DNA of 64,000 nucleotides from Aurantiochytrium sp. KH105 (GCA_003116975.1 BGKB01000054.1:124001-188000), one strand, 5' to 3'. Positions 12,254 to 23,400 are shown, counted from the stretch's first letter. The notes: a model not told the origin generated them from the sequence alone. Numbers and translations are program-made.

Positions 12254-13276
12254 CTAGCTTCGTGTGGCCGATGCAAAGAGACGTCGAAGCTCCATCACAA
12301 ATTCCTGATTTGCCTCTTCGCGTACAACAACATCGATCGGACGAGCGCGACGAACGGGAGATGCCGAGGTAGGCCGTGCATTTCTTCCAACAAATTCTTC
12401 GTCAGTCTCCAAAGCATCCATATCATCTCCTTTGTGATTCCAATACATGCGAGCCGATAACTTGCCACCAGCCAGCGCCTCGAGTTCGCGCCACTGTGCG
12501 GAGGCATCAGCACGCCAATTGCGTGCACTTTGTGGGCGGCTGCGGCGTCTCGCGCCTGTGGGTCGCACGCTTGCCTTGAGTTTGTGCCGCATTTCATCCA
12601 GGGTTTTCGATTCGATATCCACAAGTCGGGCTCTTGCACGTGCGCTCGGTTCGCGACGGTGCATGAGTTTGCTTGTTGCTCGTAGTCCCGCAGGCTCTTT
12701 GAGAGCGCTTTCAGCTTGCTCCAAGAATAGGTCGAGTTCCCTCGTATTGTTTTTGGCAATGGATGTACCGCCTCCACCCAGCGTAGTGCTGGCTTTCTGC
12801 CGTTGACCCTTCGTGGATCCATCTTTTGAGAAAGAGGAGGACGAGGAAGAAGAAGAGGGGACAGATCTTTTACCCTTGTCAGAGGAAGCAGTGCCACCTC
12901 TTGTCGTCGCTCTTTGAGTCCGTGCTGGACCAGAGGTTGGTCGTGCCCGCTTGAGTGAGACGCCACGGCCTCCATGGCCAGGGCTACGTCTTGCACTTGC
13001 TGCAGTCGATGGACGAAGAGGACGACGCTCCTTCGTGATTGTGCGATCTTGCTCATTGTTCGAACGAGATTTCCGTGATGCGCATCGCGCCGTCGCGGGG
13101 CGTTGTTGATGGCGCGGGGAGAACTTCAAGGACTCAGGTTGCGACGGCGTCGATGACAATGGCGTCTCCTCTTCGACTCTAGAAAAGCTAGTGCTACTTA
13201 CGGGTCGTCGCGCGCCTGGCCAAAATGCTCTTCGTAGCTGTGCAAGGTCCGTCTCCAGACGTGACGGCGAGGCCAT
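12254..13276 (-). CDS. Basic, mostly disordered protein with RPxSA motifs
   Basis: A 340-residue single-exon protein from an ATG at 13276. It is rich in Arg, Ser, Ala and Thr and contains repeated RPTSG/RPQSA/RPTSA-type motifs at about residues 112, 250 and 305. A serine run is followed by a helix (ELDLFLEQAESALKEP), and a second helical stretch lies near the C-terminus (VVREEANQEFVMELRRLFAS). RPxSA motifs occur often in flagellar or cytoskeletal proteins of protists, so a cytoskeletal role is possible but weakly supported. I do not recognise a domain. It converges on the Ost-alpha gene, with about 190 bases between their stops. Confidence 0.65.
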   Translation of the reverse strand: MASPSRLETDLAQLRRAFWPGARRPVSSTSFSRVEEETPLSSTPSQPESLKFSPRHQQRPATARCASRKSRSNNEQDRTITKERRPLRPSTAASARRSPGHGGRGVSLKRARPTSGPARTQRATTRGGTASSDKGKRSVPSSSSSSSSFSKDGSTKGQRQKASTTLGGGGTSIAKNNTRELDLFLEQAESALKEPAGLRATSKLMHRREPSARARARLVDIESKTLDEMRHKLKASVRPTGARRRSRPQSARNWRADASAQWRELEALAGGKLSARMYWNHKGDDMDALETDEEFVGRNARPTSASPVRRARPIDVVVREEANQEFVMELRRLFASATRS

Positions 13277-13936
13277 GATGCGCGCGCGAGTCGAGCTTTA
13301 GGCTCGCCGCTGCGGCGCACGTTCAGTGTCCATACACTTGACGACGGTCTGCGCCCTTCAGCGGACTGTCTTGCTGCTAAACGAGACGAGAAGAGCTCTT
13401 TGCGTTCTTTACGTCCCTCGCCCTTTGCACGTTATTGCTGTTGTTCTTGATCCTACAACAATCAACGTCTGATATTGAAGAGGTGAGACTTCGGCAAAAT
13501 GCCAGTGTCCTCGCTCACTCTAGGCCTAGCTAGGCCTGCACAGACCTTCAAGACTTGCCTAGTCAGCTATGCTGATGCTTCCGTAGACTTCACCTACCTC
13601 ACTGTCAGAACGAAGGACAGCGGCCACTCAGTGCGCCAGCATCATAACTCGGACTCAGACCCACTGTTCCTCAACGGCTATTTTTTTTTTTTCCATGGTG
13701 CTTCCGCGGGATGACGCCGGGGATCTAATTAAGACTGAAAAGCCGAAGACATAGGCCTAATGGAAGAAGTGTTTGATGGCTGACAAAAGCAAGGCAGCGA
13801 GCCTCCTCGTAGATAACATCAAGGATGACATGATATCTATCGTAAAAAGAAAAGTTAGCTTTCACGAAAAAAGACGGATAGATTTTGTGAATTGCAGAGC
13901 AGATAGTCAGATCAAATAGGTCAGCAGGTAAGGCAA
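13277..13936. other. Intergenic region with three TAGGCCT motifs
   Basis: TAGGCCTA occurs at 13521 and 13752, and TAGGCCTG at 13531. A T-run lies at 13682-13692. No gene seen. Confidence 0.55.
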
Positions 13937-14857
13937 TCAATCGCTTGCTCCAGTGATAAAACCTTCCTGAAGCAGGAGCTCGCGCGCAACATTGTTGATT
14001 ATCTTGAAGCGAGATGGACCGAGATGGATCCCTCCGTACCAGCGGCTGACGACCACGACCACATTGCGCGCATCAACAATGTCAAGCAAATGCGCCAGCT
14101 TGGACCCCGCTGCGTTTTCTCCATCATCGTCATTATCACAAACAAACGAGCCCGGGCGATCGCCGCGCTCAATGCGATATGCCACCATGTTATGCGTTGC
14201 TCGCAGAATTTTTCGATCCTGCTTGAGCGAATCTACCACGCGAATGGCGTCTGCTGCGCTCGTCACTTTTGCCACGTGCGCCTGAAAGCTCGACTTTTGC
14301 GTGGTAAACGTCTCGCCACTGACCACAGCAATAGCAGGCGGCGGGGGCGACGACGGGAAAGAGGACGCAGCGTAGTCAGCATCGTGTGCGTCATCAAAGG
14401 TCTCCGTCGTGGACGCTGCGTCGGTGGCTGGCTGCGGCGTATGCGCCGGTGGCTTGGGCTCTGCGTCGGCAATCTCGTTCAGCTTCTCACGCAAAAATTC
14501 CACCCAGGAAAAGACGACCATTTCATTCGGGACGAAAAGCGCGAGCATTTCGGCATGGAGGCCCTCGACCTGGTCCCTCTTCGGCCAGTTCTTGAGGCTC
14601 GCGACGGGCGGATCCACGCTCGGGTAGGTGTCCGGGAAGTCGACGCGCAGCACGGCCGGCACAATGTGCTCCGGCAGCTGCGCAGGGTCCTGCAGCCGCA
14701 CGCTGGCGGCCGCGGCGGCGCCGTGGCGCTCCATCTCGCCCACGTAGATCTCCGCCAGCACGGCGAGCTCCTCCTCCCGCGCCGCGGCGTCCGCGGCGGC
14801 GTCCGCGGCGGCGCCGCTGCCGCCGCCCGCGGCGGCCGCGTCGCGCTCGTGCGCCAT
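13937..14857 (-). CDS. IMPACT: IMPACT/Yih1 homologue (RWD + UPF0029), GCN1-binding regulator of eIF2alpha kinase GCN2
   Basis: The ATG at 14857 gives 306 residues. After an Ala/Gly-rich leader, an RWD domain spans about residues 20-125 (EELAVLAEIYVGEM, VLRVDFPDTYPSVDPP, and PNEMVVFSWVEFLREKL as its last helix). The UPF0029/IMPACT domain spans about 175-300. Its hallmark sequences are FTTQKSSFQAHVAKVTS, ATHNMVAYRIE and NVVVVVSRWYGGIHLGPSRF. Yeast Yih1 and mammalian IMPACT compete with GCN2 for GCN1 and so dampen the amino-acid-starvation response. Domain order and length match the eukaryotic family, not bacterial YigZ, which lacks RWD. A long frame continues upstream but overlaps the divergent gene and is unlikely to be translated. 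Confidence 0.9.
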   Translation of the reverse strand: MAHERDAAAAGGGSGAAADAAADAAAREEELAVLAEIYVGEMERHGAAAAASVRLQDPAQLPEHIVPAVLRVDFPDTYPSVDPPVASLKNWPKRDQVEGLHAEMLALFVPNEMVVFSWVEFLREKLNEIADAEPKPPAHTPQPATDAASTTETFDDAHDADYAASSFPSSPPPPAIAVVSGETFTTQKSSFQAHVAKVTSAADAIRVVDSLKQDRKILRATHNMVAYRIERGDRPGSFVCDNDDDGENAAGSKLAHLLDIVDARNVVVVVSRWYGGIHLGPSRFKIINNVARELLLQEGFITGASD

Positions 14858-15088
14858 GGAGCTCTCTCGCGCGGCGCTCGCGGCGCGGCGGGCATCGACC
14901 GGCCGGCCGCCAATCCGGTTTGGGCCTTCGCGAGGGATGCGCGCATGCCCGCTCGTTGGTCGCATCGGATCCCCCGCCGCGATTTCAAACCCGCAAGCGA
15001 TTTCAAACCCGCAAGGCGACGCGACGGAGCAGCAGCCCGCGGCCGACGAGCAGCAGCGCGGCAGCCGCAGCGCCGCCGCCGCGCGCGC
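14858..15088. promoter_or_regulatory. Short divergent promoter shared by IMPACT (-) and the PHD/ePHD gene (+)
   Basis: Only about 230 bases separate the two ATGs, so the promoters must overlap. The stretch contains the direct repeat GATTTCAAACCCGCAA (14981-14996 and 14999-15014). No TATA box is evident. Confidence 0.5.
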
Positions 15089-18000
15089 ATGTCCTCCGCC
15101 GCCGCGCCGCGCCGCACGCGCAGGCGCGGCCGCGCGCTCGGGCCGGCGGGCGGCGAGGCCGCCATGGAGGTCGCCGCCATGGAGGCCGCCGCCATGGAGG
15201 CCGCCATGGGCGCGGAGCCCGCCGCCGCCGACGCCGCCGACCTCGCCGAGAGCGCAGAGACCAAGCGCGAGGGGGCCGCGAAGAAGAGGCCTGCGGCGGA
15301 GCCTGCGCGGGATCCCGTCGATGCTGCGGCGAAGAAGGCGCGGAAACAGGAGCTTGCGCACGCGAGGCGGGACGAGGGCGCGGGGGAAGAGCACCGTCGT
15401 CTCGACGGCGACGAGAACCCCGCTGCGCAGGATTTGATGAAGAGAAGTGGCGCGAACGTGGTCGGGGACGGGGAAGCGACACTCGCGCGTAACGCAAAGA
15501 CGATTCGCGAGGATACTCCGGAAGAGCCGCTGTCTCCATCATCCCCACCACCACCGCCGCCGCCGCCGCCGCCACCACCACCACCACTGCCATCACAACG
15601 CAAGGAAGTGACGGCCAGCATTGATGCGGAAGCAGGCGTCGCGAAGAACGACACGCAAAATCAGGCGAAGAAAGACGGTGCAGATGACATGCATGAAGAA
15701 AGATTCGGCACCCAAAACGCAACGTCAAATGAGAAACGAAAGAGAGAAAGCAGGCCCAAGTCTGCGAAGGTGACCGCAACACAAAACAACAACGACGACG
15801 ATGATAATGATGATGATGATGATGATGATGCTGGCGAAGACGAGGAAGCGGCGGCGGCGCCCCGCAGGAAGCGCAGAACGGGACCAGCTGGAAAGATTGG
15901 ACCGTCTCCTGCTGATCCACCATCGGGGCCTGTTCGTCTCGATCAGTATGGGCTGATCGCCGCCACGAAAGGACCGACATATCCGGCGTTCCCCATTGTT
16001 CCAAATCTGAGCTCCAATGCAGCGACTGCAGGAAGGTCTTTGGGAAAACCTGTTCCTGTAGTGTCTTTTGACGAGCTCAACGCGCCTCTCATGTCGGTTG
16101 GCGGGATCTCCACAAAGCTTGCCCCAGTGCCTGCGTCGAAGGCAGATTTCAAACAAGCCAGCGCAGAGGAAGAGGTCACCGCCCTTGCCAAGATACTGGT
16201 CCAGCAACAAAAAGAAGGAGGAGACCAAAAGCAAAATCTCACTTCAGACCCACTAGGCGACAGCCATAGTCAAGCAAACCCCATGGAGCTTTTGGCAAAC
16301 GTTAGCCAGAGTCCAGTCGGTAGCGCTGATATTGAGAGCCCGCACGGTTTCTCTTCATCCATCAAACATGCAGACGACGCTGCGGAGACAAAAGAAGAAT
16401 CAGACGCTCTACTCATGTTGTCCACCATGGCACTTGAAAATAGCAGCAGTAGCTCTTCTGCGAGGCGGAGTGCATCGCGTTCGCCGCGAGCAGATCCCTC
16501 CGCGCTGGAAAGTCCTGCTCCAGAGACGCCTGCACAGAGCGAGCAAACAGAACGTGAGGCCACAGCAAATCAGGCGAAGCGACATACGCTTTATCGCTTT
16601 TCACGACGCGAGCTTTGCACGGCGCTATACTCTCACCTTGCCTTGAATCGCAACCAAGCGCAGGAAGGCGAATTGTTTTCTCAATTCGTCATTGAGCTCT
16701 GCACGCGTGAAAACCGCGACATTCCCGAGGTGGGGGAGGAAATCGACATCGATCTATCCAGAGTCAGCAAAGACACGCTGATGCACCTCTGCACCCTTTA
16801 CGGCATCCGTCTCAAACGCGGTCGCCCCAAGGTGAAGCGTCTTCCCTTTGGCCGACTTCCCTCGCGTCGAAAAAAGGCAGCACCTCAAGTTCAGGAGGAT
16901 CTCGACGCTGTGTCGGTGGCTTCCTCCTCTTCAGCGGACGAAAAAGCAGCACCTGAAGCTGATGGGCCAAAGTCTGCGAGAGTGGGAAATCGCCCAAAGT
17001 CCGCGACTGTTCGAAAATCGCCATCGAAAGAAGCAGAGGAGGATGTGGACTTTGATTTAGACGATCCCACGTCCGAGAAACAGAAACCCGAAACAGAAAA
17101 GCCCCAGAAGACGAACCGCACTAATACCGCGAAAAGCAGGGTATCCAATGACGGCGCATCTCAAACGACCAAAGATGCGTCGTCCGCAAACCAGCAGGAT
17201 CCAGCGCCTGCCAAGAATACAAAAAAGAACTCGAAGAAGAAGAAGAACTCGAAGAAGAAGAAGACGATGCAGCAAGAGCCGCAGAGTCAACTTGAGTTAA
17301 CAGCTAACGGCAACGATGAAACCAAGAATTCGGAAGCGGAAATTGTCGGCGCTCTCGGCACACAGTCGTCGTCGGGGGCATCAGCTGAAGCGGCCTCTAT
17401 CTCCGCGCCGTCGCAACCGCCATCAACGAAGAATACGCAACGTGAAAAGAAGAAGAAGAATGAGACTGTGACTAAAGAGAGACGCGATCGCGAGGCCTCT
17501 TCAGGCACAGCCGCTGAGCTCGCTGCAACGGAGCATGGCACAAGCAGCCAGCCCGCGATAAGAGAGCCCATCGAGTCGAGCAAACTACCTGAAAAGGACG
17601 TCTGTGTTTGCATGGTCAGAGACGCGCACCCAATGCTCATTCCATGCGCGCAAGGCAAGAATGGGCGGTGTCATGGATTTGTACATCCCGAGTGTGTGGG
17701 TTTGGATTCGATTGATGACATCGATAATCTGAGCGAGTACATGTGCCCTTTGGACAAGCATGAGTCCGAGGGTCGTCATGTGGACCTCATTCGAGCGGAT
17801 GGCGAATTCACAGCTGCAACGCAATGTTCCTTTTGCCAGCAGGTCGAGGGCCCCGCGCGTCTTGGAGACGTCGTGGGTCCCTTCATTTCGGGCCAAGAAG
17901 ACGTTTGGGCCCATCGGGCGTGCGCTCTTTTGTCTGAGAACGCCGGCTGCTCCGACGATGACGGCCTCTGGTACAACATTGTGCAGGACATTGAAAAAGC

Positions 18001-18304
18001 AGCGAGCCAAATGTGCTCAGCCTGTAAGTTGCCGGGTGCGTCGGTGCTTCACAAAACGAAACTCTGTGATGATCGGCAGTATTTTCACCTCCCATGCCTC
18101 CTTAACGCCAGCGCTTCTCTTTTGTCACCTGATGCAAGGAAAATTGTGCAAAAGCTCGATGCTCTTCCTCGGCCAAGCAACGCCAAGCGTTTTACAGATC
18201 GAGTGATTACGCAGCACATGAAGTTGACAGAGCGCCTCAAAGCTCTTCTTCTCGAGTCTGAGCGAGACGAGGTCACTCCTCTCGCCGCGAAGGACTCAAA
18301 GTAG
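15089..18304 (+). CDS. Large nuclear PHD / extended-PHD chromatin reader with AT-hook
   Basis: From the ATG at 15089 the protein is 1071 residues; the open frame extends further upstream but there it lies antisense to IMPACT. The first 500 residues are disordered, with repeated AAMEA units, basic clusters, a polyproline run and an acidic Asp run. Residues 505-590 form a helical domain ending in an AT-hook-like KRGRPKVKR. A Lys/Ser-rich linker follows. At about 838-890 lies a PHD-like zinc finger (CVCM...CHGFVHPECVG...YMCPLDKH). At about 912-1003 lies an extended PHD (CSFC...WAHRACALLSE...CSAC...HLPCLLNA). This tandem resembles MLL, PHF and BRPF readers of histone tails. No catalytic domain is present, so a chromatin-binding role is inferred. 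Confidence 0.82.
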   Translation: MSSAAAPRRTRRRGRALGPAGGEAAMEVAAMEAAAMEAAMGAEPAAADAADLAESAETKREGAAKKRPAAEPARDPVDAAAKKARKQELAHARRDEGAGEEHRRLDGDENPAAQDLMKRSGANVVGDGEATLARNAKTIREDTPEEPLSPSSPPPPPPPPPPPPPPLPSQRKEVTASIDAEAGVAKNDTQNQAKKDGADDMHEERFGTQNATSNEKRKRESRPKSAKVTATQNNNDDDDNDDDDDDDAGEDEEAAAAPRRKRRTGPAGKIGPSPADPPSGPVRLDQYGLIAATKGPTYPAFPIVPNLSSNAATAGRSLGKPVPVVSFDELNAPLMSVGGISTKLAPVPASKADFKQASAEEEVTALAKILVQQQKEGGDQKQNLTSDPLGDSHSQANPMELLANVSQSPVGSADIESPHGFSSSIKHADDAAETKEESDALLMLSTMALENSSSSSSARRSASRSPRADPSALESPAPETPAQSEQTEREATANQAKRHTLYRFSRRELCTALYSHLALNRNQAQEGELFSQFVIELCTRENRDIPEVGEEIDIDLSRVSKDTLMHLCTLYGIRLKRGRPKVKRLPFGRLPSRRKKAAPQVQEDLDAVSVASSSSADEKAAPEADGPKSARVGNRPKSATVRKSPSKEAEEDVDFDLDDPTSEKQKPETEKPQKTNRTNTAKSRVSNDGASQTTKDASSANQQDPAPAKNTKKNSKKKKNSKKKKTMQQEPQSQLELTANGNDETKNSEAEIVGALGTQSSSGASAEAASISAPSQPPSTKNTQREKKKKNETVTKERRDREASSGTAAELAATEHGTSSQPAIREPIESSKLPEKDVCVCMVRDAHPMLIPCAQGKNGRCHGFVHPECVGLDSIDDIDNLSEYMCPLDKHESEGRHVDLIRADGEFTAATQCSFCQQVEGPARLGDVVGPFISGQEDVWAHRACALLSENAGCSDDDGLWYNIVQDIEKAASQMCSACKLPGASVLHKTKLCDDRQYFHLPCLLNASASLLSPDARKIVQKLDALPRPSNAKRFTDRVITQHMKLTERLKALLLESERDEVTPLAAKDSK

Positions 18305-19031
18305 GCGATGTTCAGGACTTTGTGATAATGACAATGATAGCGATGATCTTGTTTCTTTTCTAAGCCTAGGCCTAGTCTTTCTCTTTTCATTCCTCCTTTC
18401 ATTTGCGAAAGCTGCCGGTCTCTTGGCTTGCGATCACACAACTTCAACGCCGATCCGAAATCATCACGTTGATATTTTCGATAAGTTTCGAGGGACAGAC
18501 GGCACGAGAATTTCTATCAGAACTTCATTTGGACAATGGTGTTCCTGATTCTCAACCGTCAAGATGCATTATTTGTTTTGTACAAAGAAGGAAGGCCTTG
18601 GCTGTGCACGAGTCAATCTGAAAACAAAAAAAAACTTCATCATGACGATGGAGCGAAGCAACGACGACGAGGTTGTATCGAGTCAACTCGTCTTTCCAAA
18701 AGGCACAAGCTCTCGATTCTTGAAATGCCCAGTTCATGTTGCGAAACGACATCGCATCGATGCGCGAGCCAAAATCTGAGCAGTTTGTTTCTCGCGATGA
18801 TACTGTCCAAACCCGTTTCTTTTTCCTTCAAGGCTTTTCTTTTCCTGCGGCTCGCAAAGCCGCAAAGCCGGCATCCGCAAGAGCGGGCAGGCCTGGGCCG
18901 CACGAAGGCCAACGGCGGCTACGCGTCAGGGCAAAACGCAAAGCGCGTGCTCTCGTGCAAGCAGAGCTGCGCAGACGAGCCAGAGACAGAGACTTGTTGG
19001 TGTTTTGCAGCAGTACAACAAAGTTGGCAAG
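18305..19031. other. Intergenic region
   Basis: Begins with the 3' flank of the PHD gene, including a TAGGCCTA at 18367, and ends with the RNF121 5' region. Open frames in it lack domains. No gene seen. Confidence 0.55.
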
Positions 19032-20024
19032 ATGACCAACGGCGCGCATCCCGCGGGACCTCACGAAGACGTGGTCGTGGTGACAGATGATGGGCACGTA
19101 CTGACGGACGAGGAACTCATGGATCGCCAGACAACGGCGTATGCCTTTTTGGTCGGCGTAGTGCTGCTTCAGGTGGCGGTGCTGCGAATCAGGGCCGTAT
19201 ACCCGAAGCGCTTTCAGGAGGTCACGCTGGCCTTCCTCTGGCTGTACCCGTTGGTGGTCCTGTACCGTGGGTTGGACGTGACGTCAATTCTGCTCGTCAC
19301 GACGTGGGTGGCATGGTCTGCGTGGACAGTTCGACTGCTCAAAATGGCGCGCTCAAAGAAGCTCGCGCCGGACACGCCCGAAAAGGTGTACACTTGGTTT
19401 CTACGCACGCATTCGGTTTGTTATTATGCTGGCACAGCGTCCATCTACCTCTTTTTATTCTTTCCTGGGTTCTGCTTCACGGTGCTCTTTTTCGCGCTCT
19501 ACTTTGCTGTCCTGGGGCGAGATCTTGCAGAAATCGCCACGGATCACATTTCGAGCACTGTTGGCTACACCAAGTATGACACACCGCCACGAAATCTCTG
19601 TGCGCTCTGCGATAATGAGCTGCAACCCATGCTCGAGTTACTCTCCAGCGAGGGCGAGTCAAATGATGAGAAGAGTAGCGCGAAGCGGTCTGTTTTTAAG
19701 CTCGAATGCGGGCACGAATTCCATGAACACTGCCTTCGCGGCTGGGCAATCGTTGGCAAAAAGGATACGTGCGCCCTCTGCTCGGAGAAAGTCGATCTCA
19801 AGGCGCTTATTCCGGAGCATCCCTGGAACTCGCGTCGCATGTCTGTATTGTGGATCCGCCTTCTCAATGTTCTTCGCTTTCTCGTTGTCTGGCACCCATT
19901 GATTGTGCATTTGGACCTCTTTCTCCTCAATATTATGCACTTTGCTCCATTGCTTGACAAGCCAGTGCACATTGAGCATCACTATCACGATGCGCCTCAC
20001 GAGGCAGTCGCAAGTTCGATTTAG
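19032..20024 (+). CDS. RNF121: RNF121/RNF175-like membrane RING E3 ubiquitin ligase
   Basis: The ATG at 19032 (GGCAAGATGACC) gives 330 residues. A short acidic N-terminus precedes five to six membrane helices: TTAYAFLVGVVLLQVAVL, VTLAFLWLYPLVVLYRGL, VTSILLVTTWVAWSAWTV, YAGTASIYLFLFFPGFCFTV and VLFFALYFAVLGRDLAEI, plus a C-terminal segment. The RING lies at about residues 189-256, with CALCDNEL, a 35-residue spacer, then CGHEFHEHCLRGW and CALCSEKV. This arrangement, with the RING between the helix cluster and a final hydrophobic stretch, matches RNF121. In animals RNF121 sits in the ER/Golgi and acts in quality control and channel trafficking. The spacer inside the RING is longer than in most members. 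Confidence 0.87.
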   Translation: MTNGAHPAGPHEDVVVVTDDGHVLTDEELMDRQTTAYAFLVGVVLLQVAVLRIRAVYPKRFQEVTLAFLWLYPLVVLYRGLDVTSILLVTTWVAWSAWTVRLLKMARSKKLAPDTPEKVYTWFLRTHSVCYYAGTASIYLFLFFPGFCFTVLFFALYFAVLGRDLAEIATDHISSTVGYTKYDTPPRNLCALCDNELQPMLELLSSEGESNDEKSSAKRSVFKLECGHEFHEHCLRGWAIVGKKDTCALCSEKVDLKALIPEHPWNSRRMSVLWIRLLNVLRFLVVWHPLIVHLDLFLLNIMHFAPLLDKPVHIEHHYHDAPHEAVASSI

Positions 20025-20423
20025 TTAGGACTTTGCCAGTCGTCAGCATCTCTCAAGGTCTTTTCGCAACCGGTTCGTGGTGGTGGTAAACCTAGTCTCC
20101 TCGGGTGAGAGTGCTAGCAAACTTGGGTTGGCGAGAGAGTGAGCACAAGTCAGGCCCTAGAGCAAGCTTGTGTAATTTTGCTCAACGAATCCTTTTACCA
20201 CTCATCAAAACAAAACAGCCCCAAAAACAAGACAAGACAAGAGAAGAGAAGACAAGGTTTCTCGTTGGCAAATTTTAAACAATCGTGGAGTTCCTGCAAG
20301 ACATTTGTAGTGTGTTAGTTTGTTCGACATTCCTTGGTGCAAAAGTCATACATATATATAATAATGATGTCGCTCGCTTGTTTGCTCACGTGCTCGCTTG
20401 TCCGAGCGAGGAAAACGCACACA
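20025..20423. other. Spacer between convergent genes
   Basis: About 400 bases between the RNF121 and RND permease stops. Contains GACAAGACAAGAGAAGA-type purine repeats near 20230 and a TATATATA run near 20353. No gene. Confidence 0.6.
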
Positions 20424-23400
20424 TTATGGCGCCACTTCCGGGCTCGTTCTTGCAGCAAACGCTTCGTAATTTAGTGTGGCCGGCTTCATGGGCCACCAGT
20501 TCTTTTCGCCAAGAACAATCATGATGGCTGGCATGAGAATTGTACGAATGATGAAGGTGTCTGCCAAGACTGAAACGACGAGAAAGAAGCTAAGCTGGTT
20601 GAGAGCCGAATTGCTCGAGAGCGAGAGTCCCGCAAAAGCAAAGGTCATGATAATTCCAGCAGCCGTGATGATTGCACCCGTCTGGCCATTGCCACAAAGA
20701 ATAGAGTCCCGCGTAGAGAAACCGGCTTCGCGATACGTGTGAACAGCATCGACGCCAAAGACGGTATAGTCTGTGGACAATCCACTACTTACAACAGCGC
20801 TCAGGGCCGGGACAATCCAGACGAGCGCGTCGCCGATAGGATTTCGGAGCGCACGAATGCCAAGAAACTCGAGAGCACCATGTTCATAGACGAGAACTCC
20901 CAAGGCATAGACGAGGATGAGTGTGAGCGCGATTGTGAAGATGGCCACCGCCGGAACCGCAACGCTGCGGTAAGACACGCCAAGGATTACCAGAATTGCA
21001 GCGGCGAGAATGCCAAGTACCCTTGGGAAAAGCTCAAAGACCTTGTTGACAGTGTCGTGTCCTGGAACGTCACCACCAGTCAAATAATACTTGTACCCGT
21101 CGCGACTCGATTGTTCCGTCAAGGCTTCTCGGACAGCATCAAGCCATTCGACGCCATCCTGACTGTACGGGTCGATTTCCAGGTTCAACACAATGCACAT
21201 GCTCTTGGGAATGAGCTTTCGTCCATGCACGGACTGAACAAATTGCAAGCTCACACTTGGACAGTCGGGAGCAGGTCCGAGGTTCGACACGGAACCCGAT
21301 TCTGCAGACTGCAATGCAAGTTCCCGTGCCTCTTGCACAAAAGCGGTCGCCAGTTTCGCCTTTTTGCCCCCTGCCGGATGCTCAATGCACTTGTTGAGGA
21401 TGCAGGATCCAAGATCTTGTGTTGCGTTCGAGTGGCGGTGCAATTTGATGGCACAAGACGCAAGACACGCCGCCTCGTCGGGAAGAAAAGGTGCCTTGGC
21501 AAGACAGTTGTCAAAGCATTGGACATCGTGCTCGCAGTCAGGATCACTGCGACACTCCGAGAGGGCGTCCTGGCAGCGACTATTGGCGCAAATGCTAAAG
21601 AGAGCTGGCACGTACTCGAGGTCCTTGAGCAAACAGCCGCCAACCGAGAGCTGTTCGTGATGACCATGCTTGTTGTACGTGGGAAGAAGCGTAATATTAT
21701 AGCCGCTGAGCATCATGGGCCCGGAGACACCGTCGGGTCGCAAGGCCAATGGCTTGTCCATGCCATAGTCGAGGTCCATGACGACGCCATAAATGACCTC
21801 TTGCATGTGTTCAAAAAACTTGTTGCTCAGCACGGAGGTGTCATCCGAAGGTTCGATGACCAGCTCGTACGGGGCGAGTCTGCCCCCGCCAAACAGGCCC
21901 TCCATTTCGATGGCGGTTTGCACCGCCGTCGAAGACAGCGGCGTAAAGAGCTTAAAGTCCTCGCTGTGGTGAAAGGACAGGCTTGTGGGAGTCAAGGGCA
22001 AAATAGCGGCAGAGACAAGGACCACAGCAGTCAACGCACGCAGGGGCGTCCCATAGATGCGCTCGCCGCAGGAAAACCATGGCGAGGATTTGCGCAAAAA
22101 GGCGATCTCAGCCACAGGGTTGACGAGACCGAAGACTGGGCTCGAAATCTGTCCCACGCTGCCGTCGGGGCGCACCGTGGGCGTACCGAAGCGGTCGGTC
22201 GATGCCGGCGTGGCGAAATGTGAGAGGGGCGAACGCATTCCCTCGGCGCTCCCCATGGGATGTGAGGTCAAAAACATGTTCCCCGAGTCGATGGCCCCAC
22301 CATCTGCCGCGGCAATGGCATCGTCAGCGAGGTTGGCCTGCTCTTCATCTTCCTCGCGCGAGGCGCCGCCCTTGTTACCACAGAAACAGCGACGGCGAAG
22401 CGCATACACCCAATTGCAGCAGCCCTTGCAGCCAAAGGAAGAAAAGTCGGTAAAAAAGTCCCCGTAGGACAGCAGAAGCGCTGGTGTGAGCGAAATGTTG
22501 ACGAGAAAGGCCACGACGACCGTGAGGCCGGCTCCGAGCCCGATTGTGGACAGAAGAGTGACAGGGAAAAAGAGAAGGCCAAACCAGCAGATCGCGATGG
22601 TCGCCCCACTGACCATGATAGTGTGGCCTGCAGTGTCCGACATGACGAGCACCGCCTCATAGACCGTAGCGCCGCGCACCACCTCGCGACGAAAAGCACT
22701 CAAGAGAAAGAGGGAATAATCAATGGAGAAGGCCACGGCGACAGACATCATTGTGCTTGGTGCGATGGCGATTACTGTCGTTGACAATGCGATTGGGTAC
22801 ATTACCGTAAAGGAAACGACAATGGACAGCACCATGCTGATAATGGGGATGATAAGCAAGCGAACAGACCGGAGCATGTAAGCGAGAACAGCCAGCGCAA
22901 GCGGGAAGGAGAGACTATCCATGTGAATCATATCTTCTTCGGTGCCTTGCTGCATGTCGCGCACAAAAGGAAGCATGCCCGTGGCAGAGGCAACGACCTT
23001 TGTGCCTTTGAGAAATTTGTTGTGTACCCGAGCAATCTCTTCATCGAGCCAGTTACAAAATCGCTGGCCCTCCATGGATCCTTGTGCAAATCCGCTCTTG
23101 AGATGCAGGGTGGCGATCATGGCCGTGGCATGTTCCGGATGGGACGAGTTGTCAAGCAGCGCGTGCGACAGCGACTCTGCGGCGACGGATTTGAGAAAAT
23201 AGTAATGGATGGCCTCAAATTCGGTCTCAGGGTCGGCGATTTCGTGGCCCCACTTGATGGCATTCTGCGAAAGTTCCTCAATAAAGGGTCGGAGGCCATG
23301 GACGTCAAGGATTGGGGTGCCATCGTGTGTGCGCATAAGCACGATGGTGTCGGCCTCGTGAGACATATCCGGGAACTCAGTCTTGAGCTTTTGCTGTGCC

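Noticed and set aside
14024-15088. Upstream extension of the PHD/ePHD frame
   Set aside because: It lies antisense to IMPACT and has a shadow-like composition; the ATG at 15089 is a better start.
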